A stretch of 10,231 nucleotides of DNA from contig PLSY01000011.1 in assembly GCA_003164275.1 (NCBI GenBank), positions 1 to 10,231 of the forward strand, in the 5' to 3' direction. The position numbers were made by a program, and so were the translations under genes. Below are positions 1 to 6,774 of the stretch, piece after piece. The stretch comes from Acidimicrobiaceae bacterium (lineage in GTDB: Bacteria > Actinomycetota > Acidimicrobiia > Acidimicrobiales > RAAP-2). Every line of letters begins with the position of its first letter. The first letter of the stretch is position 1. The notes beneath the pieces are model-generated. The model was not told where the DNA came from. It ran no database searches and worked only from the letters and a program-made list of their open reading frames with translations.

Positions 1-585
1 TTGCAGCGACCGTTGGGATTCGCCAAGCATGCCCTTCATGATGATGTCAGCGTCACCGAGAGAACCATCGAGAGACTGCATTCGCGGCCGGGGCACTGCA
101 CGGACCAACACAAGTTCAGCGCCAAGCTCGTCTCGGAACGGATCACCGAGATGAAAGGGGATTTGGCGAGACTCCGCGATCAGCAGAGTGCCATCAATGT
201 CGAGACTTACCGTGGGCGCACAGGTTCTTGGTACACGCAGTTGCGCAAGACCTGGGAGCGGGCCATCGAAGAGGTCGTGGTCGGCGAGATCCTCACAAGG
301 GACAGCTTCGAAGTTCATCCCAAGAGAGTCCGCGCGCTCGTGTTGTTTACGGCCCAAGACAATCGTGACCTCCAGCACGGCTACGGGCGCGCGACGGAAC
401 TTAGTGAGGTCCACGACGAAAGTCCCATCATCAACTCGGCGCCTCCATCTCCTGACGATCTCGCCACTGACCTTGCAGCATTCGAGGAGTGGTACAAGCG
501 CGTGTCGAGGCGCAATGGACTGGGCGAGCAGAAGATTTACGAAATGGCGGCCTCAGCGGCGCCACCGTCTGGGACGCCAGCCTGA
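1..585 (+). CDS. AAA family (AAA_13/RloC-like, SMC-type) ATPase, C-terminal part, cut by window edge
   Basis: About 194 residues are visible. The frame is open at base 1, so the TTG there is probably internal and the gene begins upstream. No Walker A is present, as expected for a C-terminal piece. Residues ~78-150 carry the pattern I associate with the tail of AAA_13/RloC-like SMC-type ATPases: an 'LRKTWERAIEEVV' segment, then 'RVRAL', then the 'SEVHDESP' segment (near 136-143, SxxxHD type), and a final acidic/aromatic helix around 'DLAAFEEWYKRV'. Members are coiled-coil ATPases, often of anti-phage or anticodon-nuclease type, so the ATPase core and any effector domain should lie to the left of the window. 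It ends 14 bp before the stop of the convergent 362-aa gene, so it is not in the same operon. The family call rests on remembered motifs. A short independent gene starting at base 1 is possible but less likely. Confidence 0.6.
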   Translation: MQRPLGFAKHALHDDVSVTERTIERLHSRPGHCTDQHKFSAKLVSERITEMKGDLARLRDQQSAINVETYRGRTGSWYTQLRKTWERAIEEVVVGEILTRDSFEVHPKRVRALVLFTAQDNRDLQHGYGRATELSEVHDESPIINSAPPSPDDLATDLAAFEEWYKRVSRRNGLGEQKIYEMAASAAPPSGTPA

Positions 586-608
586 AAATATCGCGCAAGT
601 CAGTTGGC
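576..608. terminator. Imperfect hairpin spanning two convergent stop codons (possible bidirectional terminator)
   Basis: The arms GCCAGCCTGA (576-585) and TCAGTTGGC (600-608) pair over 9 positions, with one bulged C and one G-T wobble, around a 14-nt loop. The structure covers the TGA of the + strand ATPase (583-585) and the stop of the - strand 362-aa gene (600-602). No U-tract follows on either strand, so it is a weak terminator candidate only. Confidence 0.25.
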
Positions 609-1688
609 CTGGAGCTCGTCTCTGATTGCATCGCACGCATCGGCAACGGCAAGTTGAATCTGCCGCCATGCGGCCGACCAGTCAGCAACTGGGTATGCCA
701 AGTGCAGGCGTCCGTATGCATCGATGGTCTGCGCTCTTGCTTCAACGTGCTGGGCACCAGCACGAAGACTCCGAGCTGAGTCGAGGACGGCGACCGCTGC
801 TCGGATGCGTGGATGCGCTTCGGCGGGAAGTTCAGCCTCCAAGAAGGGCGCCAAGCGCTGCAATGGGTGCCCGTCGATTCCGGGCATTCCCGGTACCTGG
901 AGTCCTTTGAGTAGTTCGGCGAGCGCACTCAGGCAGGAATCTGCCTCCTCCGGACTCGCGGCATCGAACGCGAGCCGGCCTGATCGTTCTACGCCCGGTG
1001 CGACCACCAGCGACTTGTCGAACCGCAGTTGCCAGACGGTATCGAGATAGTCAATGGCCGCAGGGAGAGTGAACGGTGAGTGGAACAACCTCGTGGACTC
1101 TGGTTCGACAGGAGACAGATAGCTGCGAAGACGCTCAAGGTAGTCCTCGACAGTGCGTACACCGGCAAACCGTCGGATCTCCGGACTGAGTTCAACCGTT
1201 TCCCAGAACTCGGTGACGGGAGAGAGCACGCAATGCCAGGTAGCCGGTTCCTTCGCCAGCAATGGAACTACAAGTGACTCGAGCGCGGTCGCCGGCAGTC
1301 GGTCAGCCATCACCTGGTCACGATTGAAAGTGGGGCGCGTCTCCGAAAACGGATCGAGCCGCGCTCCGGCGCGTATGGTTCCCAGCGCATCAACCAGGTT
1401 GAGGAAGTGACTCACGAGCTGTTCGGCCGGCTCGACGTGGGCCAATCCTGCGACAGTGAGTCCAACTCGATCTTGGGGGGTGGGGGCTGATTGCCTCGTT
1501 GGCCACAGATAGCCGTAGCCGACGGAGAACTCCCGAGGGAATCCCGCCAAGATTTCACTTGCGCTAAGACTCTGCCGGTCGAGCGTCTCCTCAAGCCAAG
1601 CCCAGGTTGGCCATTGGCCGTACTTCAGGTAGACGGGGGCAACCGTGTCCAGTACCATCTGCTGCTCTCGGGTCGGCATTCCCAACAT
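600..1688 (-). CDS. Conserved-looking hypothetical protein, 362 aa, unknown function
   Basis: I do not recognise a named domain. The N-terminus (residues ~4-50, 'PTREQQMVLDTVAPVYLKYG' followed by 'QWPTWAWLEETLD') is predicted helical and reads like a small wHTH-type module seen in uncharacterised actinobacterial proteins. The C-terminus (~305-362) has a regular helical pattern, 'RAGAQH...A..A' then 'DWSAAWRQIQLAV' and 'IRDEL'. No signal peptide, membrane segment, cysteine cluster or nuclease motif is visible. The ATG at 1688 is preferred over the one at 1679. It lies 6 nt after a TAGCCT hexamer on the same strand, suggesting a leaderless transcript, and neither ATG has a good Shine-Dalgarno. 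The gene lies on the helicase strand 155 bp downstream of the helicase stop, so it may be an independent unit or an accessory cistron of the system. The role is unknown; a DNA-binding accessory protein is only one possibility. Confidence 0.75.
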   Translation of the reverse strand: MLGMPTREQQMVLDTVAPVYLKYGQWPTWAWLEETLDRQSLSASEILAGFPREFSVGYGYLWPTRQSAPTPQDRVGLTVAGLAHVEPAEQLVSHFLNLVDALGTIRAGARLDPFSETRPTFNRDQVMADRLPATALESLVVPLLAKEPATWHCVLSPVTEFWETVELSPEIRRFAGVRTVEDYLERLRSYLSPVEPESTRLFHSPFTLPAAIDYLDTVWQLRFDKSLVVAPGVERSGRLAFDAASPEEADSCLSALAELLKGLQVPGMPGIDGHPLQRLAPFLEAELPAEAHPRIRAAVAVLDSARSLRAGAQHVEARAQTIDAYGRLHLAYPVADWSAAWRQIQLAVADACDAIRDELQAN

Positions 1689-1694
1689 CAGGCG

Positions 1695-1700
1695 AGGCTA
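1695..1700 (-). promoter_or_regulatory. -10-like hexamer TAGCCT, putative leaderless promoter of the 362-aa gene
   Basis: On the - strand TAGCCT fits TAnnnT and ends 6 nt before the ATG at 1688, so transcription would start at or next to the start codon. I see no convincing -35 box upstream. The case rests on the same spacing recurring at two other genes in this window. Confidence 0.35.
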
Positions 1701-1728
1701 TCCGGGAACTGCGCCGCCACCTCAGCGC

Positions 1729-1791
1729 CGCGGACAAGGCCAGGGCGAGCACAGTGTCGGGAGGCACTATTGAATGGCGGCCTTGTGCGCG
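1729..1791. repeat. 13-nt inverted repeat with one mismatch in the helicase/362-aa gene gap
   Basis: Arms at 1729-1741 and 1779-1791 pair as CGCG, one G/G mismatch, then ACAAGGCC with GGCCTTGT, enclosing 37 nt. Inside, - strand AGTG...CACT (around 1754-1768) can form a smaller nested stem. It lies in the 155-bp gap after the helicase stop and upstream of the 362-aa gene. It could be a terminator-like or processing structure, an operator, or a relic of an insertion. No U-run follows it on the - strand. Confidence 0.5.
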
Positions 1792-1843
1792 ATGAACACT
1801 GGCCGTACAAGTCCTGCCAACACGTTCTCAGCTTTCGATTCCG

Positions 1844-4800
1844 TCAGCCCTTACGCTTCGGTGGCCTTAGGTCGATACGGAGGTCCTCAACCTCGGAAGG
1901 ATCCATATCCCTCGCGGCAAGAACGGCCATGAGGTCTTCCTGGCGCGGCTGACCGAAGGCGAGCCGGTAGATCGCACGTTCACGCCGAAGTCGCTCTTCG
2001 CGTCCCTTGTCCTTGCTGAGCGGCATATAGGGAACCCAGCACTCAACCTTGGCCTCTCCGGGGTAGACCCACCCTGGCCATAGGTCGTTCATATCATCTG
2101 GGCGAAGCTGACCGGCGGCCTCGAAGGCAGCGGCCCATGGGTCGGCTTCGGATGAGCGGAGTGCCTCACCTCGGTGCTTCCTGGCCACATTCTTGCGCAC
2201 GGCGTGCCCTTTGTACCGATGGACGCGACCCTCGCGTTGCTCAAGATCCACTACGTTCGCGGGCTGGTTCCAGTGGATGAGCGAGTGGCACCACCAATGG
2301 AAGTCGATGCCCTCCTGCCCTACCGAGGTGCTGGCCAGCACGAACGGCCAGAAGGGCGAGTTGAAGGCCGCCTGAATCTCACTTGCACGCTCGGCAGCTG
2401 TGTCGTCCACTGACAACTTTCCTTTGGCGCTTCCATAGCGAACAGCGAATCTGGTATTCAGTCGAAAGGACTCTCCTCCAACTGGGTCGAGCGCTTCCAC
2501 CCGTCCACGACCGAACGCAACCGTGTCCGCGATGCTCTTCGCCATAGCCACGAGGTCGCGGTCGTCCCTAGGACTGGCATTGCCAACCAGGTGATGAAGG
2601 TACTCGTCAAGAACGGCCTGAAGGTTGTGCGTCAGACAGTAGGTCAACACCCGTTGCCAATACACCTCATCCTTCGATGCCACTGGTCCATCGACAAGGC
2701 GCATGACCTCTTCCCGATTGAACAGGCTTCTGAATCCCTCTCCAATAACTATCGATCCTTCCAGGATCGCGTCCTCGCTGAACTGCACGTGCTCCCTCGT
2801 GACGCGTCGCAATGCCCGCCAAGCGCAGTTCGCGGGAGACGCTAGGCCGACCATGGCGGCCCAGCGAGCTAGGTCTGTAGGTCGCGCTCCTAACGAAGGG
2901 ACGTCACGCATCGCGCTGTCGGCCATTTCGAGATGCCGGCGCAGCCCACCTGCTGCATCCCTGTCGGCTCCAGAGAAATGCTGGCGGAGGTCCGCGTATT
3001 GACCGACGTGTCCATCCCATCCAAGCGTGGCAAACCAGTACCAACTGTCGCTGCTTCCTCTCGAACTCCCCAAGTCGGCCGAGGGAAGCTCCCGATCGAC
3101 GTACTCCTTTGCACGCGCAATCACTTCGTCCGCTGAGAACATCTCGTCTGGACCTTGCCGAGCGATCGCTAGTGGATCGCACAGAACGGCTAGCCCAGGC
3201 TGTGGAGCGCCGAGGATGAGCGTCGACATCCGATCGGGTCGGTTGTCCGAAGAAAGGGCATACGTGAGTCGTGGTGAAACTCGTCCGGCTGACGGGCCCA
3301 CGATGTCGCGGATCGCCTCATGGCTGAGCAATGCGGCGATTGCCGAGGGGGCGGCCGCCCAACTCGAGAAGATCAGCCTCTTGGTGACCTTCTCGCCTGC
3401 GATGTGGCTCTCGGTCCCTTGGTAGTAGGGCATGGAGGGTGGCATCCAGAGCATTCGGTGCAATCCGGATCGGATGATCTCGGATTGGAGAACTCGAAGG
3501 CGCGGGTTCCCTGGCTCGATCGTTCGACGCTCTCGAATATCGACTCGTCGGATATGCGGGGTCTTGCGCACTGCTGCCTTCACTTCTTCATCTTCCATGT
3601 GCCCTCGAAGTCGCTCAGAAAACTGGTACCCGTCCATGAAGTTCAAGAAATAGGGGACTGACTTCCAGTAGTCGACTGACATCTGCGCCTCCACATGGGT
3701 GGCAAGGCGTTTGGTCAGGACATAGCTCACCAAGTCATCCTCCGTCGGCGATCCGACGCCGCCATCGCGATCCGACAGGATGTTTGCGCTGCCACTTGCC
3801 GGTCGCTCAGACCGGCACATCACAGACCGCAGCATTTCCTGTGCGTTGTCCCGATCCTCACGCGATTCACCACCCGAGACGAGTTGATCACGGAATCCGC
3901 TGAGCGCGACACCGAGTCCTTGTGCCACATCCTCACCACGGGGAAAGGCAAGGAATTCCACCGTCTTCAGAAGGTCCTTGTAGTGATCGTCGCCCGTGAG
4001 TTCACGCTCCTCAGGAAGTGTGACGAACTTGTACGGCGTGGCAGAGAGCAGTAGCACTTTTGCCCCTTCGGCGTTGAAGAGATCATTGGCCAGTTGGCTT
4101 ACCTCGGCTTCAGCACCATCGTCCGGGGAATCGAGCAGATGCCGGAAGCGCTGGAACTCGTCGAGGATGATCAAATCCGGCTCGAGTGCATCAACACTTG
4201 CGCGGGCAAGCAGATGCCGCATCTCTCCGATGACGACGTTGATCCCTGTTGAGGTGTCAGCCGATAGTTTCCCCGGGCCTACGGAATGGTCGACGAGGTG
4301 CCGGAGCTTGGCGAGCGTCTCACTCTCGTGGAGCAAATCCCGGTACCTCCTGCCGATATGAGGATCTGGAAGATTCTCCATCCATTCGAAGCGGGCCAGC
4401 TCCCGTTTCCATCGGTCAAGCCCCACGTCTTGGCGCAAGAGCCGGCGCAACGCATTGCGGCGCGCCTTTCCACGGAACAACTGGGTGGTGAAATGCACGA
4501 GGAGGGCACGCTCCTCGACCTTGCCACGCCTGTTGCCTTTTTGGAATGACGTTCCTGGGGTGAACGCGACGAGGTTCACCGTCTTGCGGCCTTCTGGATC
4601 CTTCCGGTTCAACTCGGCGACATCGTGAGCCAAGAGCGAGATCCGGGTGGAGAGCGAGGTCGCCCCGGCACCCCTTACGCCCAACTTGGCGAGGTTCTGT
4701 GCGGCAATACTCAAGTTCGAGCAGATGTAGAGGATGTCGATACGCTCCACTCCACTGCTCGGAGCTTCGAGCCGCTCGACCAGTCCGCTGATGACGCCAG

Positions 4801-4948
4801 CAGCCACCAGCGTCTTTCCCATGCCGACCTCATCAGCAACGAGGAACCTCGACGTTGGTTCGTCCCCGAAGAACCGGTCGAGCACATGGTCGACCGTGTC
4901 GGCCTGGAAATCCATGAGCGATGTGAATCGCCTACCTCCAGTGCTCAC
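1844..4948 (-). CDS. Large SNF2-like superfamily 2 helicase/translocase, 1034 aa
   Basis: An ATP-dependent nucleic-acid translocase by motif. Numbered from the GTG at 4948: a Q-motif-like FQ at 14-15; motif I 'ADEVGMGKT' at 38-46 (K45, T46); motif II 'ILDEFQRF' around 261-268 (D263, E264); motif III 'LSATPYKF' at 301-308; motif IV 'KRLIFSSWA' at ~523-531; motif V 'STSVGQEGIDFH' near 873-884; motif VI 'QREGRVHR' at ~904-911 with its arginines intact. The length exceeds a minimal SF2 core mainly because roughly 340 residues separate motifs IV and V. I choose the GTG at 4948 rather than the in-frame ATG at 5008. It has GGAGAGG just upstream and its GTGA overlaps the PLD stop by 4 nt, the classic translational-coupling arrangement; the ATG would intrude 64 nt into the PLD gene. 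The family is common beside PLD proteins in defence loci. The motor assignment is strong; substrate and polarity cannot be read from sequence. Confidence 0.93.
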   Translation of the reverse strand: MSTGGRRFTSLMDFQADTVDHVLDRFFGDEPTSRFLVADEVGMGKTLVAAGVISGLVERLEAPSSGVERIDILYICSNLSIAAQNLAKLGVRGAGATSLSTRISLLAHDVAELNRKDPEGRKTVNLVAFTPGTSFQKGNRRGKVEERALLVHFTTQLFRGKARRNALRRLLRQDVGLDRWKRELARFEWMENLPDPHIGRRYRDLLHESETLAKLRHLVDHSVGPGKLSADTSTGINVVIGEMRHLLARASVDALEPDLIILDEFQRFRHLLDSPDDGAEAEVSQLANDLFNAEGAKVLLLSATPYKFVTLPEERELTGDDHYKDLLKTVEFLAFPRGEDVAQGLGVALSGFRDQLVSGGESREDRDNAQEMLRSVMCRSERPASGSANILSDRDGGVGSPTEDDLVSYVLTKRLATHVEAQMSVDYWKSVPYFLNFMDGYQFSERLRGHMEDEEVKAAVRKTPHIRRVDIRERRTIEPGNPRLRVLQSEIIRSGLHRMLWMPPSMPYYQGTESHIAGEKVTKRLIFSSWAAAPSAIAALLSHEAIRDIVGPSAGRVSPRLTYALSSDNRPDRMSTLILGAPQPGLAVLCDPLAIARQGPDEMFSADEVIARAKEYVDRELPSADLGSSRGSSDSWYWFATLGWDGHVGQYADLRQHFSGADRDAAGGLRRHLEMADSAMRDVPSLGARPTDLARWAAMVGLASPANCAWRALRRVTREHVQFSEDAILEGSIVIGEGFRSLFNREEVMRLVDGPVASKDEVYWQRVLTYCLTHNLQAVLDEYLHHLVGNASPRDDRDLVAMAKSIADTVAFGRGRVEALDPVGGESFRLNTRFAVRYGSAKGKLSVDDTAAERASEIQAAFNSPFWPFVLASTSVGQEGIDFHWWCHSLIHWNQPANVVDLEQREGRVHRYKGHAVRKNVARKHRGEALRSSEADPWAAAFEAAGQLRPDDMNDLWPGWVYPGEAKVECWVPYMPLSKDKGREERLRRERAIYRLAFGQPRQEDLMAVLAARDMDPSEVEDLRIDLRPPKRKG

Positions 4949-6774
4949 GAGCCTCTCCGTGCTGTGTGATGACGTGCTGCCAATAGTGCCGACCACAACT
5001 CGCCCCAACCCTCGGGAAGCACGCCTTGTCCTTCTTCGGTGGCCGCGAGTCGGGCCACCAGACCATCGATGTCATCAATCGCCTGAGGGTGATCAGCAAG
5101 GGCAGCAACCAGGGATTCGAGAACTCCGCTAGCGCCGAAACCAAATTCACGGCCGGTGGGATTCCGCGCAGAAGTCAGGACTGCGAACTGCGTCAAGTCG
5201 CCGCCGCTGATCTGCAGGAGTAACTGCAGGAATCGAAGAAAGTCCTCTTCGGAACCGACTTGGCGGGCGATCAGCCGATCGAGCCGATCCTCCGGACCCC
5301 CAATTAGGGACGCCAGGACCACGCACGACACTCGGACGGCACTACTCCCAACTCCTGCAGTCAGTTCAAGCGTCGCAAAGGGAGTGATGTCTTCAGTGGA
5401 AATGCTCGGCCAGATCACGTCGATCAAAGTGCCCGCTTCCACATCCCGGTTCGGCACTCCATCGGCCAGCAGTCGGACCCGCATGACCGCCCCATCGGGA
5501 AAGCTTGCCTGGAGCTCTTTCAATCCCTCAAAACGCACATTCCAGCGACCGTCGTCCGCTTCTGATGCCATCGCCGTGAACGCCTGGCTGGCAGCATCAA
5601 CCAGAGCCCACTCGAGGCGTTGCTCCAGCGACGGCAACTCCGGATTCGCTTCGGCGGTGCCCTCGTATTGTCGAAGAATATGGCTCAGACCTCCCTCGGC
5701 GTCGGCCAACGCAGCTTGAACACCGAACTTCGTGGTTGGTCCAATGATCTCGACGACGAACTCGGTATTGCCACCCCATGCACTCGAAGTCGCATTTGCG
5801 GAGCCGACGAACACGTGCGTCCTACGCCCTCGTTCGAGCACGATCACTTTGGCATGCAGACCACGAAGGGACCACCGCACCGCACTGTCTCTGTCGTCCT
5901 CGTCAGGAAGAGCTGCTCCGTCATCAAGCTCGCGAAACTGGAAGCCCCGCGCCTGCTGAAGTTCGTCCAATGCTTCGGCCCCAAGAGCTGCGATGGACTC
6001 TGGTCGAGACACGATGACGCACCCTTCGCCATCGGGACACACAACCTTCAGCCCATCGACGTTCAGGAAGGGAGAGACAACCAATCGGCGTCCAGTGCCG
6101 GCGAGTAGGTCCTTCGACACCCGTTCGCCCTCCAGCCAATGAAAGGCAAGCCAATCACGGTCGGAGATGCCAGCCGGTGGTTCCCACTCGGCGAATCGAA
6201 CTGCTTCAGCCAAGTCCAGTACGCGCCTCTTCCGATCGGGCAGGACTCCGTTTGGAACGCGCCCGGGGAGCGAACCGACAAACGCCGACAGTGCCCTGTT
6301 TTGACGTCGGGGAGCGCCCCGTTGCACTCCTTCCAGACTCACGATTGCGTCCCACGCGCGATCACCCGTGAGGTTTCGCGAGCCACAGAGCAAACGGAAC
6401 TTTCGACCACCTTCGGAATCAACGTATGACACGAGCCAGACCTTGGGATGGAATAGCCGACCCGACCGCGGTCGCTCCACCTGGTGGACCACCGCCTCCA
6501 AGAGACCGAGGAGAGGATTGGGGCGAGCGGGAACGTGCAGCATCCCGGCCTGACAGAACACGTCAATTCGATCCGCGCACGCACGTACGGCTTCCATGAC
6601 GCCGAGGGGATCCGACGTATCAGTCCACTCAGCGCCAAAGACGGCCAGCGGGATCCGTAGGAGCGAATCCAACTGCATGGTGAATGTTGTACCGACCGCC
6701 TGCTCGAGGCGGTGGTCGGGCGTAGGAGGCGTGAGCAGATCTACGAGGAGCGCCCGCTCGTCAGTCCTCAGCAT
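4945..6774 (-). CDS. Phospholipase D-family (two-HKD) nuclease-like protein, 609 aa
   Basis: Two PLD-type half-sites are visible, numbered from the ATG at 6774. The first is 'LFHPKVWLV' (H109, K111) followed by 'CGSRNLT' (G131, S132, N134). The second is 'GLHAKVIVLE' (H307, K309) followed by 'GSANATSSAW' (G324, S325, N327). Two HxK sites in one chain would form one pseudo-symmetric active site; bacterial homologues of this size are mostly DNA phosphodiesterases rather than lipases. The canonical Asp of HxK(x4)D is Ser in the first site and Glu in the second. No signal peptide or membrane helix is seen, so a cytoplasmic role is expected. The ~270-residue C-terminal part is unassigned. The ATG at 6774 is chosen because GGAG lies 6 nt upstream and it overlaps the DUF6361 end by only 14 nt; the longer open frame to 7080 merely shadows DUF6361. 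It overlaps the helicase start by 4 nt, which argues for stoichiometric co-expression. Confidence 0.9.
   Translation of the reverse strand: MLRTDERALLVDLLTPPTPDHRLEQAVGTTFTMQLDSLLRIPLAVFGAEWTDTSDPLGVMEAVRACADRIDVFCQAGMLHVPARPNPLLGLLEAVVHQVERPRSGRLFHPKVWLVSYVDSEGGRKFRLLCGSRNLTGDRAWDAIVSLEGVQRGAPRRQNRALSAFVGSLPGRVPNGVLPDRKRRVLDLAEAVRFAEWEPPAGISDRDWLAFHWLEGERVSKDLLAGTGRRLVVSPFLNVDGLKVVCPDGEGCVIVSRPESIAALGAEALDELQQARGFQFRELDDGAALPDEDDRDSAVRWSLRGLHAKVIVLERGRRTHVFVGSANATSSAWGGNTEFVVEIIGPTTKFGVQAALADAEGGLSHILRQYEGTAEANPELPSLEQRLEWALVDAASQAFTAMASEADDGRWNVRFEGLKELQASFPDGAVMRVRLLADGVPNRDVEAGTLIDVIWPSISTEDITPFATLELTAGVGSSAVRVSCVVLASLIGGPEDRLDRLIARQVGSEEDFLRFLQLLLQISGGDLTQFAVLTSARNPTGREFGFGASGVLESLVAALADHPQAIDDIDGLVARLAATEEGQGVLPEGWGELWSALLAARHHTARRGS
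4952..4958 (-). promoter_or_regulatory. Shine-Dalgarno GGAGAGG deciding the GTG start of the helicase
   Basis: On the - strand GGAGAGG ends 3 nt before the GTG at 4948 (GGAG core 6 nt away). It lies inside the last codons of the PLD gene, so helicase translation probably depends on ribosomes finishing PLD. Confidence 0.6.

Noticed and set aside
1607..1795. 62-codon + strand frame whose end reads 'EAIRELRRHLSAADKARAS'
   Set aside because: Its first part is antisense to the 362-aa gene and there is no start signal. The natural-looking tail could be a gene relic but cannot be assigned.
1767..1847. 26-codon micro-frame on the - strand beginning CTG and overlapping the helicase stop
   Set aside because: The residues look fairly natural (TESKAENVLAGLVRPVF), but it would need a rare CTG start or an internal GTG without a clear Shine-Dalgarno, and it runs into the inverted repeat. 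Not enough support.
4949..5008. 20-codon N-terminal extension of the helicase from the ATG at 5008
   Set aside because: It would overlap the PLD gene by 64 nt, and the extra residues are low-complexity Ser/Thr/Gly. The GTG at 4948 has a good Shine-Dalgarno and a 4-nt GTGA overlap with the PLD stop.
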